Counted from the first letter of the stretch, positions 38,793-48,843 are shown. The stretch is DNA of 64,000 nt from Streptomyces monomycini (GCF_022271435.1 NZ_JAFIQY010000002.1:372001-436000); one strand, 5' to 3'. Translations and numbers: made by a program. The notes: a model not told the origin generated them from the letters alone.

Positions 38793-40883
38793 TCAGTCGT
38801 TGCCGTTGCCGTTGCCCATACCGGGCGTCGTCTTCTGGATCTGGAGCAGGAACTCCGCGTTGGACTTCGTCTGCTTCATCTTGTCCAGCAGCAGCTCGAT
38901 GGCCTGCTGCTGGTCCAGGGCGTGCAGCACGCGGCGCAGCTTCCAGACGACGGCCAGCTCGTCGCTGCCCATCAGGATCTCTTCCTTACGGGTGCTGGAC
39001 GCGTCCACGTCCACCGCCGGGAAGATGCGCTTGTCCGAGAGCTTCCGGTCGAGCTTGAGCTCCATGTTGCCGGTGCCCTTGAACTCCTCGAAGATCACCT
39101 CGTCCATCCGCGAGCCGGTCTCGACCAGCGCGGTGGCCAGGATGGTCAGCGAGCCGCCGTCCTCGATGTTGCGCGCGGCACCGAAGAACTTCTTCGGCGG
39201 GTACAGCGCGGTCGAGTCGACACCACCGGACAGGATGCGGCCCGACGCCGGGGCGGCGAGGTTGTACGCACGGCCCAGACGCGTGATGGAGTCCAGCAGG
39301 ACGACCACGTCGTGCCCCAGCTCGACCAGGCGCTTGGCGCGCTCGATGGCCAGTTCGGCGACGGTGGTGTGGTCCTCGGCCGGACGGTCGAAGGTCGAGG
39401 AGATGACCTCGCCCTTGACCGACCGCTGCATGTCGGTGACCTCTTCCGGACGCTCGTCGACCAGGACGACCATCAGGTGGCACTCGGGGCTGTTGCGGGT
39501 GATCGAGTTGGCGATCGCCTGCATGATCATGGTCTTGCCGGTCTTCGGCGGGGCCACGATCAGACCGCGCTGGCCCTTGCCGATCGGCGCGACCAGGTCG
39601 ATGATGCGCGGCGTCAGCGCGCCGGGCTCACCTTCCAGGCGCAGCCGCTCCTGCGGGTAAAGGGGCGTCAGCTTGCCGAACTCCGGGCGGCCGCGGCCCT
39701 GTTCGGGCGAGACACTGTTGACGGTGTCCAGGCGCACCAGCGCGTTGAACTTCTCGCGGCGCTCGCCCTCGCGGGGCTGGCGGACCGCGCCGGTGACGTG
39801 GTCACCCTTGCGCAGGCCGTTCTTGCGGACCTGGGCGAGCGAGACGTACACGTCGTTCGGTCCCGGCAGGTAGCCGGAGGTCCGGATGAACGCGTAGTTG
39901 TCGAGGATGTCGAGGATGCCCGCGACGGGGATCAGCACGTCGTCCTCGGAGACCTGCGGCTCGTTGCCGAAGCCCTCGTCACGGCCACGGCGGCCACGGC
40001 GGTCGCGGTAGCGGCCGCGGCGCCCGCGGCGCCCGCCCTCGAAGTCGTCCCCGTCCTCGTCGGCCCGACGGTTGTCCCGGTTGTCGCGGCCGTCACGCTG
40101 CTGGCGGTTGCCGCCGCCCTGCTGGTTGCCGCCGTCACCGTCGTTGTTCTTGTTGCGGCGGTCGCGCTGGCCGCGCTCGCCCCGCTCACCGCGCTCGCCC
40201 CGCTCACCGCGGCCCTGGCGGTCGCCCTTCTGGCCGCGGTCCTGGCGGTCCCCGCGGTCCTGGCGGTCGCCCTTGCCCTGGCGGCCCTCGGCGTTGTCCG
40301 CGGCGGCCTCGGCCTTGGCGTCCTCGCGCTGTGCGGTGCGGGTGTCGGCCTTCGCCTCGGTCTTGCCCTCGGCCTTCGCCTCACCGGCGTTGTCGGGGCT
40401 GCCCGCGGCGGCGGTGGCGCGGCGCCGGCGGCGCTCGCCGGCCGGCTGCTCGTCGCTCGGCTGGCCCGGGATGTCGATCTGCTGCTGGCCGGCGCTCTTG
40501 TCGGCGGCGGCCTTGCCGTCCGCCTTGCCGTCCGCCTTGCCCGCGGCCTTGGCGTCGCCGTCCTCGCCCGTACGGGCCTTGGAGGTCGCCCGGCGCTTGG
40601 GCTTGGTCTCGGCCTCTGCGGGCGCGTCGCCCTTGGCGGCGGCGCCGGAACCGGAGCCGGCGGCCTGCTTCTCCTTGATGACCTCGATCAGCTGGCTCTT
40701 ACGCATCCGCGCGGTGCCCTTGATACCGAGGCTGGAGGCGACCTGCTGCAGCTCTGCCAGGACCATGCCGTCCAGGCCGGTGCCGGAACGGCGGCGCCGC
40801 GCAGGCGCGGCGGGAGCGTCCGTGGCGGGCGCGGTGGCACTGCCATCGGTGCGTACGCCCATCAGATCGGTGGTGTCGCTCAC
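38793..40883 (-). CDS. rho: Transcription termination factor Rho with large charged insertion
   Basis: 696 residues against about 420 in E. coli. Rho_N (about residues 30-65, AELQQVASSLGIKGTARM) is followed by a roughly 200-residue low-complexity insert rich in Arg, Asp, Gly, Asn and Gln (for example RGERGERGERGERGQRDRR). Next come the RNA-binding cold-shock fold (ILDILDNYAFIRTSGYLPGP) and the hexameric ATPase: Walker A PPKTGKTMIM, MVVLVDERPEEVTDMQRS, and the Q/R-loops. The insert is typical of high-GC actinobacteria and adds RNA affinity. The 361-base upstream gap is probably a leader. Confidence 0.97.
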   Translation of the reverse strand: MSDTTDLMGVRTDGSATAPATDAPAAPARRRRSGTGLDGMVLAELQQVASSLGIKGTARMRKSQLIEVIKEKQAAGSGSGAAAKGDAPAEAETKPKRRATSKARTGEDGDAKAAGKADGKADGKAAADKSAGQQQIDIPGQPSDEQPAGERRRRRATAAAGSPDNAGEAKAEGKTEAKADTRTAQREDAKAEAAADNAEGRQGKGDRQDRGDRQDRGQKGDRQGRGERGERGERGERGQRDRRNKNNDGDGGNQQGGGNRQQRDGRDNRDNRRADEDGDDFEGGRRGRRGRYRDRRGRRGRDEGFGNEPQVSEDDVLIPVAGILDILDNYAFIRTSGYLPGPNDVYVSLAQVRKNGLRKGDHVTGAVRQPREGERREKFNALVRLDTVNSVSPEQGRGRPEFGKLTPLYPQERLRLEGEPGALTPRIIDLVAPIGKGQRGLIVAPPKTGKTMIMQAIANSITRNSPECHLMVVLVDERPEEVTDMQRSVKGEVISSTFDRPAEDHTTVAELAIERAKRLVELGHDVVVLLDSITRLGRAYNLAAPASGRILSGGVDSTALYPPKKFFGAARNIEDGGSLTILATALVETGSRMDEVIFEEFKGTGNMELKLDRKLSDKRIFPAVDVDASSTRKEEILMGSDELAVVWKLRRVLHALDQQQAIELLLDKMKQTKSNAEFLLQIQKTTPGMGNGNGND

Positions 40884-41244
40884 GAAGGGTCCTTCCCTGG
40901 AGCGGGCGTCGGCCTGTCTGGCTCGGCGACCGGTTGTGCTGTCCGGCTGCGGTCCCGTACTTGCGGACCTGGCCGGGGCGGTGGTCCCGCCGGAAATGGC
41001 GGAGAGATCAGTTCATGGTTCCGGCGCGAAGAGATGTCTGTGACTCATGTCCGTCACGCCGATTCCGGAGCGTGCTCGCATCTGCTCAGGCAACTGCTCC
41101 AAGCAGTTTGGGAGGCTCCCGGAAGAAAGGTGGTCCCGATGGGGGACACGGAATACCGCGCCGCAGAGGCGTCACGTACTCACTTGAGGTTAACACTACC
41201 GGATCCAACAAACATTCCCCCTCTCGAAGACCGGCAATCGTCGA

Positions 41245-42162
41245 TCACCCGGCGAGCGGCAGCACCGAGGTGCCCGCCGCGTCGAGGGCCAGCCGGTTGG
41301 CCGCCCACCCCTCGCCCGCGAGGCCGGCGACCTTGTCGGCCGCGTCCTCCTGGACCAGCGCGAGGACCGTGGGTCCCGCGCCGGAGACGACCGCGGGGAC
41401 GCCGTCCGCCCGCAGTCGGTTCACCAGGGCCAGGCTCTCCGGCATCGCGGGAGCACGGTACTCCTGGTGAAGTCGGTCCTCGGTCGCGGCCAGCAGCAGC
41501 TCGGGGCGCCTGGTCAGGGCCTCGACGAGCAGTGCGGCGCGGCCGGCGTTGGCCGCGGCGTCCACGTGCGGGACGGTACGCGGCAGCAGGCCCCGCGCGG
41601 TCTCGGTGAGCACCGGCTTGCCCGGTACGAAGACCACCGGAACGATGGAATCGGCGGGATCCATCCTGATCGCGCGCGCCGATCCGGTATCGGTCCAGGC
41701 CAGGGTGAAGCCGCCGAGCAGACAGGCGGCGACATTGTCCGGATGTCCCTCGATCTCGGTGGCCAGTTCCAGCAGCGCCGCGTCGTCCAGCTTCTGTTCG
41801 GCCCCTATGGTCACCGCGCGGGCGGCCATGATGCCCGCGCAGATCGCGGCGGAGGAGGAGCCCAGGCCGCGGCCGTGCGGGATGCGGTTGGCGCACACGA
41901 TCTCCAGGCCGCGCGGCTGCCCGCCGAGCAGGTCGAAGGCGGCGCGCAGGGACCGTACGAGAAGGTGGCTCTCGTCGCGCGGCAGGGTGTCGGCACCCTC
42001 GCCGGCGATGTCGACGTGCAGGCCGGAATCGGCCACCCGCACCACGACGTCGTCGTACAGACCCAGGGACAGCCCGAGGGCGTCGAAGCCGGGACCGAGA
42101 TTGGCGCTGGTCGCGGGGGTGCGCACCCGGACGGCGGCGGCGCGGAACGCTGGACCGGCCAT
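41245..42162 (-). CDS. thrB: Homoserine kinase
   Basis: 305 residues from ATG 42162. GHMP-kinase family: PATSANLGPGFDALGL, the ATP-binding IPHGRGLGSSSAA, and the C-terminal GAGPTVLALV. It phosphorylates L-homoserine for threonine synthesis. AAGGAGAG lies about 10 bases before the start. Unlike thrC-hom it is separated from thrC by a 378-base gap with a strong hairpin, so it probably has its own promoter. Confidence 0.96.
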   Translation of the reverse strand: MAGPAFRAAAVRVRTPATSANLGPGFDALGLSLGLYDDVVVRVADSGLHVDIAGEGADTLPRDESHLLVRSLRAAFDLLGGQPRGLEIVCANRIPHGRGLGSSSAAICAGIMAARAVTIGAEQKLDDAALLELATEIEGHPDNVAACLLGGFTLAWTDTGSARAIRMDPADSIVPVVFVPGKPVLTETARGLLPRTVPHVDAAANAGRAALLVEALTRRPELLLAATEDRLHQEYRAPAMPESLALVNRLRADGVPAVVSGAGPTVLALVQEDAADKVAGLAGEGWAANRLALDAAGTSVLPLAG

Positions 42163-42425
42163 CGCTCGATGACTCTCCTTGATGTGATGCTGCGGCACTG
42201 CCCCGGAGCGCCGCGGCACCTGGGTGCCCGGCCGGCTCATGGGGACCGTTCTTGACCTGCCCTGCACACCACTGCGACATGCCGTGGGGAGGGGAGTTGG
42301 CTGCCAGCCTATCGAAGGAAGGTTCTGTGGCGACATAGGGCGCACAGGAGGCGCACGATGCGTGTCGCGCGCCGCCCACGGCCCACGGCCGCCTTTGCAG
42401 CCTTTGCAGGGTTTGCTCCGTCCGA

Positions 42426-42455
42426 GGTTACGGGGTTCCTGCGGGCTCCGTAACC
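42426..42455. repeat. Inverted repeat between thrC and thrB
   Basis: GGTTACGG (42426-42433) and CCGTAACC (42448-42455) with a 14-base loop; on the plus side it is followed by CCTTTT. It could be a second terminator element or part of the thrB leader. Confidence 0.4.
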
Positions 42456-42490
42456 CCTTTTCGCGCGGTGTCGCACGTTCGGGGCGTGCT

Positions 42491-42516
42491 CCCGGCCGCG
42501 GGGAACCGCGGCCGGG
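42491..42516 (-). terminator. Terminator after thrC
   Basis: CCCGGCCGCGG (42491-42501) pairs perfectly with CCGCGGCCGGG (42506-42516) around a four-base loop, 25 bases beyond the thrC stop. The remaining gap to thrB holds no gene. Confidence 0.8.
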
Positions 42517-42540
42517 TGCGTCGCATCCTCCGGGGACGTA

Positions 42541-43617
42541 CTACGCCAGGCCGAGGCGCTCGGCCGCGGCGTCCGCGTCGACCGGGACGGTGACCGGCTG
42601 CGGGGCGCCCGCGACGGCCCAGTCGGGGTCCTTCAGGCCGTTGCCGGTGACCGTGCAGACGATGCGCTGGCCCGGGTCGACCTTGCCCTCGTCGGCCGCC
42701 TTGAGCAGACCGGCCACCGAGGCGGCCGAGGCGGGCTCCACGAAGACACCCTCCTGGGAGGCCAGCAGCCGGTAGGCGGCCAGGATCTGACGGTCGGTCA
42801 CCTCGTCGATGGCGCCGCCGGACTCGTCCCGGGCGCGCTCGGCGAACTGCCAGGAGGCGGGGTTGCCGATCCGGATGGCCGTCGCGATCGTGTGCGGATC
42901 CTTGACGACTTCGCCACGTACGATCGGCGCGCTGCCGGACGCCTGGAAGCCCCACATGCGCGGGGTGCGCGCGGCGATGCCGTCGGCGGCGTACTCCTGG
43001 TACCCCTTCCAGTACGCGGTGATGTTGCCCGCGTTGCCGACCGGCAGCACGTGGATGTCCGGCGCGTCGCCCAGCATGTCGACGATCTCGAAGGCGGCGG
43101 TCTTCTGGCCCTCGATCCGTACCGGGTTGACGGAGTTCACAAGTGCGACGGGGTACCGCTCGGAGAGGCCCCGGGCCAGCGTCAGGCAGTCGTCGAAATT
43201 CCCGTCGACCTGGAGGATCTTGGCGCCGTGCACCAGCGCCTGGCCCATCTTGCCGAGCGCGATCTTGCCCTGCGGGACGAGGACGGCGCACACCATCCCG
43301 GCCCGTACGGCGTACGCGGCGGCCGAGGCGGAGGTGTTGCCGGTGGAGGCGCAGATGACCGCCTTGGCGCCCTCCTCCTTGGCCCGGGTGATGGCCATCG
43401 TCATCCCGCGGTCCTTGAAGGACCCGGTGGGGTTGGCGCCCTCTACCTTGAGATGCACCTCACAGCCCGTGCGCTCGGAGAGCACCTGGGCGGGCACCAG
43501 CGGCGTACCGCCCTCACGGAGCGTGACGACCTCGGTCGACGGCGCGACCGGCAGCCGGTCCCGGTACTCCTCGATGATTCCGCGCCACTGACGGCTCGCG
43601 GTGGAAATGGCAGACAT
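42541..43617 (-). CDS. thrC: Threonine synthase
   Basis: 358 residues. PLP-binding Lys in [28 protein letters not shown] binds phosphate of the cofactor/substrate region; [15 protein letters not shown] follows. It converts O-phosphohomoserine to threonine. It starts 8 bases after the hom stop, so the two are co-transcribed. Confidence 0.96.
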   Translation of the reverse strand: MSAISTASRQWRGIIEEYRDRLPVAPSTEVVTLREGGTPLVPAQVLSERTGCEVHLKVEGANPTGSFKDRGMTMAITRAKEEGAKAVICASTGNTSASAAAYAVRAGMVCAVLVPQGKIALGKMGQALVHGAKILQVDGNFDDCLTLARGLSERYPVALVNSVNPVRIEGQKTAAFEIVDMLGDAPDIHVLPVGNAGNITAYWKGYQEYAADGIAARTPRMWGFQASGSAPIVRGEVVKDPHTIATAIRIGNPASWQFAERARDESGGAIDEVTDRQILAAYRLLASQEGVFVEPASAASVAGLLKAADEGKVDPGQRIVCTVTGNGLKDPDWAVAGAPQPVTVPVDADAAAERLGLA

Positions 43618-43625
43618 GGGTTCCT

Positions 43626-44954
43626 CTACTCCCCTTCGACCCGCATGATGCTGGCGACGCCCCGGACGGTGTCCAGGTCGCGCAGCGCGCCGACGGTCGA
43701 CGACAGGGCGGCGTCGGCCGCCCGGTGCGTGACGACGACGAGGGACGCCTCGCCCCCGTTGTCGGTCTCGACGGAGCGGGCGGCACCCCCGTCCTTGCTC
43801 TGCTGGCGGACCGTGTCGATGGACACACCGTGCTCGGCGAAGACCGTGGCGACCTGGGCCAGGACACCGGGCTTGTCGGCCACGTCCAGGCTGATGTGGT
43901 AGCGGGTGACCACGTCGCCCATGGGGCCGACCGGCAGCTGCGTGTACGCGGACTCGCCCGGCCCGGTGGTCCCGGCCAGCTTGTTGCGGCAGACCGCCAC
44001 CAGGTCGCCGAGGACCGCGGAGGCGGTCGGCGAGCCGCCTGCGCCGGGGCCGTAGAACATCAGCTGGCCGGCGGCCTCGGACTCGACGAACACCGCGTTG
44101 TAGGCCTCGCGCACGGAGGCCAGCGGGTGGGTCAGCGGAATCATCGCCGGGTGCACGCGCGCGGTGACCGAAGCGCCGTCGGCGGCCCGCTCGCAGATCG
44201 CGAGCAGCTTGACCGTGCAGCCCATCCGCTTGGCGGAGGCGATGTCGGAGGCGGTGACCTCGGTCAGCCCCTCGCGGTGCACGTCGTCGATGGTCACCCG
44301 GGTGTGGAAGGCGATTCCGGCCAGGATGGCGGCCTTGGCGGCCGCGTCGAAGCCCTCGACGTCCGCCGTCGGGTCGGCCTCCGCGTACCCGAGGGCCGTG
44401 GCCTCGTCCAGCGCCTCGGAGTACCCCGCCCCCGTGCTGTCCATCTTGTCCAGGATGAAGTTCGTCGTCCCGTTGACGATGCCCAGCACCCGGTTGACCT
44501 TGTCGCCGGCCATCGACTCGCGCAGCGGCCGGACCAGCGGGATCGCGCCGGCCACGGCGGCCTCGTAGTACAGGTCGGCGCCGTTGGCCTCGGCGGCGGC
44601 GTGCAGCGCGGCACCGTCCGCCGCGACGAGCGCCTTGTTGGCCGACACCACGCTGGCGCCGTGCTCGAACGCGGTGGTGATCAGCGTACGGGCGGGCTCG
44701 ATGCCTCCGATGACCTCGACGACCACGTCGATGTCATCCCGTTTGACCAGCTCTTTCGCGTCCGTGGTGATCAGCTCGGCGGGAATGCCCGCGCGCACCC
44801 GGTCCGGGCGGCGCACCGCGATACCGGCCAGCTCGACCGGCGCGCCGATGCGGGCCGTGAGGTCGTCGGCGTGCGTCGTCATGATGCGCGCCACCTCTGA
44901 GCCGACCACTCCACAGCCCAGCAGCGCCACCTTCAGCGGACGCGTACGCATCAT
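43626..44954 (-). CDS. hom: Homoserine dehydrogenase
   Basis: 442 residues; the start is ATG 44954 or the next codon. NAD(P)-binding [11 protein letters not shown], then [19 protein letters not shown] and the catalytic [12 protein letters not shown]-terminal ACT domain ([20 protein letters not shown]) indicates feedback control by threonine. It reduces aspartate semialdehyde to homoserine. First gene of hom-thrC, 186 bases from the end of lysA. Confidence 0.96.
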   Translation of the reverse strand: MMRTRPLKVALLGCGVVGSEVARIMTTHADDLTARIGAPVELAGIAVRRPDRVRAGIPAELITTDAKELVKRDDIDVVVEVIGGIEPARTLITTAFEHGASVVSANKALVAADGAALHAAAEANGADLYYEAAVAGAIPLVRPLRESMAGDKVNRVLGIVNGTTNFILDKMDSTGAGYSEALDEATALGYAEADPTADVEGFDAAAKAAILAGIAFHTRVTIDDVHREGLTEVTASDIASAKRMGCTVKLLAICERAADGASVTARVHPAMIPLTHPLASVREAYNAVFVESEAAGQLMFYGPGAGGSPTASAVLGDLVAVCRNKLAGTTGPGESAYTQLPVGPMGDVVTRYHISLDVADKPGVLAQVATVFAEHGVSIDTVRQQSKDGGAARSVETDNGGEASLVVVTHRAADAALSSTVGALRDLDTVRGVASIMRVEGE

Positions 44955-45000
44955 TCGACCTCTTTCGCTTTCCCTGCTCGGTCTGCACCAGTCTCACGCA

Positions 45001-45029
45001 CCGGACCGGGAATTCCGGCCCCGGTCCGG
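45001..45029 (-). terminator. Hairpin between lysA and hom
   Basis: CCGGACCGG (45001-45009) pairs exactly with CCGGTCCGG (45021-45029). It lies 112 bases after the lysA stop and 47 bases before the hom start. It could therefore terminate lysA or act as a hairpin in the hom leader. Confidence 0.5.
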
Positions 45030-45140
45030 ATGGCGAGACATCTGTTCCACCATTGTCGGTCACCCGGCGGGTGTGCCGGTCACCGGGCGGGGTGGGGCGG
45101 GGTCGCCGTTCGGCCGACGGGGCCCCGCGCCCGCCGTATC

Positions 45141-46532
45141 TCATCCCACGTCGAGCCGGAGCAGGTCCTCCTCGGTCTCCCGCCGGACGATGACCCGTCC
45201 CGCGCCGTCCCGCACCGCGACCACCGGCGGACGCAGCGCGTGGTTGTAGTTGCTGGCCATCGACCGGCAGTACGCACCGGTCGCGGGCACGGCCAGCAGG
45301 TCGCCGGGGGCCACGTCGGCGGGCAGGAACGCGTCCCGTACGACGATGTCGCCGCTCTCGCAGTGCTTGCCGACCACCCGCGAGAGCATCGGCGGCGCGT
45401 CCGAGGCACGCGAGGCCAGCGCCACGCTGTACTCGGCGTCGTACAGGGCCGTACGGATGTTGTCCGACATGCCGCCGTCGACGGAGACGTAGGTACGCAG
45501 CCCGTCCAGCTCCTTGACCGTGCCCACCTCGTACAGGGTAAAGGCGGTCGGCCCGACGATGGCGCGACCCGGCTCCACGGACAGGCGCGGCACGCCGAGC
45601 CCGGCCGCCGCGCACTCGCGCGTCACGATGTCGCCCAGGGCCTTGGCGATCTCGTGCGGCTCGCGCGGGTCGTCGTCCGAGGTGTACGCGATGCCGAGCC
45701 CGCCGCCCAGGTCGATCTCCGGCAGCTCGACGCCGTGCTCGTCCCGTACCTCGGTGAGCAGCTGCACCACGCGTCGCGCGGACACCTCGAAACCGGCCAT
45801 GTCGAAGATCTGCGACCCGATGTGCGAGTGGATGCCGGTCAGCTCCAGGCCGTCCAGCTTCAGCACCCGCCGGACGGCCTCCGCGGCCTGCCCGCCGGCC
45901 AGCGCGATCCCGAACTTCTGGTCCTCGTGCGCGGTGGCGATGAACTCGTGCGTATGGGCCTCCACGCCCACCGTCACCCGGATCTGCACCCGCTGCCGCT
46001 TGCCCAGCCGGTCCGCGACGTGCGCCACCCGCACGATCTCCTGGAACGAATCCAGCACGATCCGCCCGACCCCGGCCTCCACGGCCCGGGTGATCTCCTC
46101 GATGCTCTTGTTGTTCCCGTGCAGCGCGATCCGCTCGGCCGGCATACCCGCAGCGAGCGCCGTGGCCAGCTCGCCACCGCTGCACACGTCCAGGTTCATC
46201 CCCTCTTCCGCCAGCCACTTCACCACGGCCCGCGACAGGAACGCCTTCCCGGCGTAAAAGACGTCCGCACCCTCACCGAACGCCTCCTTCCAGGCCCGGC
46301 ACCGGCCCCGGAAGTCGTCCTCGTCCAGGAAGTACGCGGGCGTCCCGAACTCCTCGGCGAGCGCGGTCACGTCCATCCCGCCCACGGTGACCACCCCGTC
46401 GGCGGAGCGCTCGACCGTACGGGACCACACCCGCGGATCGAGGCTGTTCAGGTCGGTGGGCGGAGCGGTGTAGTGCCCCTCGGGCAGCACGTCACCGTGA
46501 CGGGGTCCTGCGGGGTGTGCGGAGCGGCTCAT
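45141..46532 (-). CDS. lysA: Diaminopimelate decarboxylase
   Basis: 463 residues. PLP-Lys in [29 protein letters not shown], and the substrate-binding KHCESGDIV of group IV decarboxylases. It decarboxylates meso-diaminopimelate to lysine, the last step. The first ~30 residues are extra compared with other lysA products. The start ATG 46532 has no strong ribosome site; GAGGGGAACCTC just upstream can fold on itself. An 8-bp tandem repeat precedes it. Confidence 0.95.
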   Translation of the reverse strand: MSRSAHPAGPRHGDVLPEGHYTAPPTDLNSLDPRVWSRTVERSADGVVTVGGMDVTALAEEFGTPAYFLDEDDFRGRCRAWKEAFGEGADVFYAGKAFLSRAVVKWLAEEGMNLDVCSGGELATALAAGMPAERIALHGNNKSIEEITRAVEAGVGRIVLDSFQEIVRVAHVADRLGKRQRVQIRVTVGVEAHTHEFIATAHEDQKFGIALAGGQAAEAVRRVLKLDGLELTGIHSHIGSQIFDMAGFEVSARRVVQLLTEVRDEHGVELPEIDLGGGLGIAYTSDDDPREPHEIAKALGDIVTRECAAAGLGVPRLSVEPGRAIVGPTAFTLYEVGTVKELDGLRTYVSVDGGMSDNIRTALYDAEYSVALASRASDAPPMLSRVVGKHCESGDIVVRDAFLPADVAPGDLLAVPATGAYCRSMASNYNHALRPPVVAVRDGAGRVIVRRETEEDLLRLDVG

Positions 46533-46550
46533 GGCGTGGAGGTTCCCCTC

Positions 46551-46582
46551 GGGTACTTGGGTACGTGGGTACTCGGGTACGA
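46551..46582. repeat. Four exact 8-bp tandem units (GGGTACNN) just upstream of lysA
   Basis: GGGTACTT, GGGTACGT, GGGTACTC and GGGTACGA follow one another at 46551, 46559, 46567 and 46575. On the minus strand this is 18-50 bases before the lysA start codon, between lysA and nrtL. Each unit contains the palindrome GTAC. Confidence 0.85.
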
Positions 46583-46712
46583 GTTCGGCGTCACCGGGCG
46601 TACGGCGCCGCCGGACGGATCACGGACGTTCGGGCGATCGTGGACGGCCGAGGCGGCCGGGGCGGTCGTGGACGGCCGGGGCGGTCGTGGACGGTCTCGG
46701 CCGACCGCTTCG

Positions 46713-47837
46713 TCACAGTCGTTCGGGCGTGGAGATGCCGAGCAGGTGCAGGCCGTGGGCGAGCACCGTTCCGGCGGCTTCGGCGAGGGCCAGCCGGGCA
46801 CGGTGCACGGCCGAGGGTTTCTCCTCGCCGACGGGCAGCGGCGGACATACCTCATGACATCGCAGCCAGGCGTCGGCGGTCACTTCCAGATGCCGCGCGA
46901 CCCGATCGGGCGCCCGGTGCCGCGCGGCGGCCTCGACGACGCCGGAGTACTCGGCCATCGCCGCCCAGACTTCCCGCACCTCCCGGACTTCCCACCCGCC
47001 ACCCTCATCGGCCCCGACGTCCCCCGGCTCGGCCGCGAACCCCAACTCCCGCGCATTACGCGTCATCGCACACGTACGCGCATACGCGTACTGCACCCAA
47101 AACCGCCCATTGCTCTCCCGCTGCACCGGCCTCGCGGGCAGCCGCACAGCATCGTGCTGCGCGGTCCGCAGCAGCACCCAGCGGGCTTCGTCGGGGCCCA
47201 GGCGGGCGGTGAGGGCGCGCCATTCGTGGGGGGTGGAGGCCAGGGGGCCGGAGGCGGCACCCTCCGCACTCACCGCAGTCCCCGCGTACGAGAAGCCCTC
47301 CTCATACGAAACCTTCACCGGCCGGGGGCACATCACCTCACCCCGCAACTCCCCCGCCTCTCCTGCCTCCCCCGCTCCTTCCGCTCCCCCCGCGGACAAA
47401 ATCCGCCCCAAAGCCTCAACCACCACCGCGGCCCGCACACCCGGCGCGGCCCGCAGAACCACCGTCGTCCCCCCGACCCCGGCCCCCGGTGTCGGCAACG
47501 CCCCCCGCTCCCGCACGCTCCACACGAACTCGGCGCGGGCGGGCCCGGTCAACGTCACATTCAAGAATCCGGCCCCGGCGATCTCCACTCCCGCAACCCC
47601 GGGCACCCCCGCCAACCGCCGCCGCAGCACCTCCGCCACCTCACGCGGCGGCCGCCCGGCCTCCTTGGCGATCCGCAGCGCGACATTGCAGGCGAGATCG
47701 GTCTCGCCGCCCCCGCCTTCCCCCGGCATGGGCGCACGCACGACAACCCGCTCCGGAACCGTCACGGAGAGTTCCCCGTCCGCCACGGCACCATGTACGG
47801 CACACAGGGTGGCGCGGGAGAGCTCAGCGGGGGTCAC
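46713..47837 (-). CDS. nrtL: ArgS-related anticodon-binding protein NrtL
   Basis: 374 residues from GTG 47837 (MTPAELSRATLCAVHGAV). It keeps an ArgS-like N-terminal additional domain (LACNVALRIAKEAGRPPREVAE, read in two parts, and GAGFLNVTLTG) and the C-terminal DALR anticodon-binding domain (RFWVQYAYARTCAMTRNARE). The catalytic core with HIGH and KMSKS is absent. ArgRS is about 580 residues. It therefore cannot aminoacylate and may bind tRNA-Arg. Notably a tRNA-Arg(CCG) gene is only 750 bases away. It is encoded upstream of lysA on the same strand. Confidence 0.88.
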   Translation of the reverse strand: MTPAELSRATLCAVHGAVADGELSVTVPERVVVRAPMPGEGGGGETDLACNVALRIAKEAGRPPREVAEVLRRRLAGVPGVAGVEIAGAGFLNVTLTGPARAEFVWSVRERGALPTPGAGVGGTTVVLRAAPGVRAAVVVEALGRILSAGGAEGAGEAGEAGELRGEVMCPRPVKVSYEEGFSYAGTAVSAEGAASGPLASTPHEWRALTARLGPDEARWVLLRTAQHDAVRLPARPVQRESNGRFWVQYAYARTCAMTRNARELGFAAEPGDVGADEGGGWEVREVREVWAAMAEYSGVVEAAARHRAPDRVARHLEVTADAWLRCHEVCPPLPVGEEKPSAVHRARLALAEAAGTVLAHGLHLLGISTPERL

Positions 47838-47933
47838 ACCCCCAGCGTATGGGAGAAACGGTCCCCCACCGCCACCACGTTTCACCCACCGGACACCCCG
47901 GCGGCCCCGTACCCTCCGTCACCGCCCGGCCCC

Positions 47934-48398
47934 TCAGCCGGCCGGCCGGACCACCGACTCCGCATCCCCACCGGCGTCGGCCTCGGCACCCCCTTCTCCC
48001 TCCGTCTCCTCCGGCTCCTCCCCACCGCGACTCATCAGCCGCCGCACCGTACGCACGAGATCCATGGGCTCGAACGGCTTCGCCAGGAACGCGTCCACCC
48101 CGGCCGCCTGCCCGCTCTCCACCTCCGTCTGCGTACACGCGGAGACGACGGCGAGCGGAATCCCCCGCGTCCGCGGATCGGCCCGCAGCCGCGCCGCCGT
48201 CTGCAGCCCGTCGAGCCGGGGCATCACCACATCGAGCGTCACCACGTCCGGAGCGACCCGATGCACGATGTCCAGGCACTCGGCACCATCAGCCGCGGTC
48301 ACGACCTCGAAGCCCTCCAGCTCGAGATTGACCCTGATCAACTGCCGGATGACCTTGTTGTCGTCGACCACAAGGACCCGGCCGGACAAGCCAGGCAC
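47934..48398 (-). CDS. Single-domain response regulator
   Basis: 154 residues from GTG 48398. A complete receiver domain: VLVVDDNKVIRQLI, the phospho-acceptor Asp in DVVTLDVVMPRLDG, and the switch Lys in FLAKPFEP. There is no output domain, only a 30-residue acidic tail. TAGTCT ends 6 bases upstream of the GTG on the minus strand, so the mRNA may be leaderless. Its kinase is not adjacent. It probably acts by protein-protein interaction. Confidence 0.85.
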   Translation of the reverse strand: MPGLSGRVLVVDDNKVIRQLIRVNLELEGFEVVTAADGAECLDIVHRVAPDVVTLDVVMPRLDGLQTAARLRADPRTRGIPLAVVSACTQTEVESGQAAGVDAFLAKPFEPMDLVRTVRRLMSRGGEEPEETEGEGGAEADAGGDAESVVRPAG

Positions 48399-48589
48399 AC
48401 CTTGAGACTAGGCGCGCGCCTCCGGCTGCGTCCGGGTTTTCCCCACTTCCGCCCCCGTGCGAGGGACCTTTCCCCGACCACCCCCACCCCCACTCCCCCA
48501 TGCGCTACGCCGCCCTCCCCCGACCCGTTCATGAACACCCCGTCAGAGCTGGTAGTGTTCTACCCGTCGCCGCAAGCAGCGGCCGACAC

Positions 48590-48661
48590 GCCCCCGTAGC
48601 TCAGGGGATAGAGCAACGGCCTCCGGAGCCGTGTGCGCAGGTTCGAATCCTGCCGGGGGCA
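48590..48661 (+). tRNA. tRNA-Arg (anticodon CCG)
   Basis: Acceptor stem GCCCCCG (48590-48596) pairs with CGGGGGC (48654-48660), discriminator A48661. D arm GCTCAGGGGATAGAGC, anticodon stem ACGGC/GCCGT enclosing CTCCGGA (anticodon CCG), T arm with GGTTCGAATCC. 72 bases, no encoded CCA. A terminator follows at once. Arg tRNA genes are frequent integration sites in Streptomyces, and the region downstream is accessory in character. Confidence 0.97.
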
Positions 48662-48671
48662 CTTCGGTGCC

Positions 48672-48705
48672 AGGCCCTGACCAGCAGAAATGCCGGTCAG
48701 GGCCT
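48672..48705 (+). terminator. Terminator after tRNA-Arg
   Basis: AGGCCCTGACC (48672-48682) is exactly complementary to GGTCAGGGCCT (48695-48705), followed by TTCTT. Confidence 0.85.
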
Positions 48706-48843
48706 TTCTTGTGCATGCCAAAACGCACACAGCCGCTTGGCCAACTCAGGACACTGTGCTGCATCCGTCCGGGCCCCACGTCGCCAAGAGCTCGGAAGCC
48801 GGCGCCGCCCAGTTCTCCGCAGCCTCGATCAGGTCGACGGCCT

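Noticed and set aside
42163..42540. Threonine attenuator or riboswitch before thrB
   Set aside because: Hairpins are present but no leader peptide rich in Thr/Ile codons and no known riboswitch core could be traced.
45030..48599. 1189-residue plus-strand ORF opposite lysA and nrtL
   Set aside because: His/Arg/Pro-rich shadow frame across several genes and intergenic DNA; no domain or start signal.
48640..48661. attL for a currently integrated element
   Set aside because: The 3' end of the tRNA is present, but no second copy and no integrase or excisionase gene were seen in the window. Only an old, decayed insertion is plausible.
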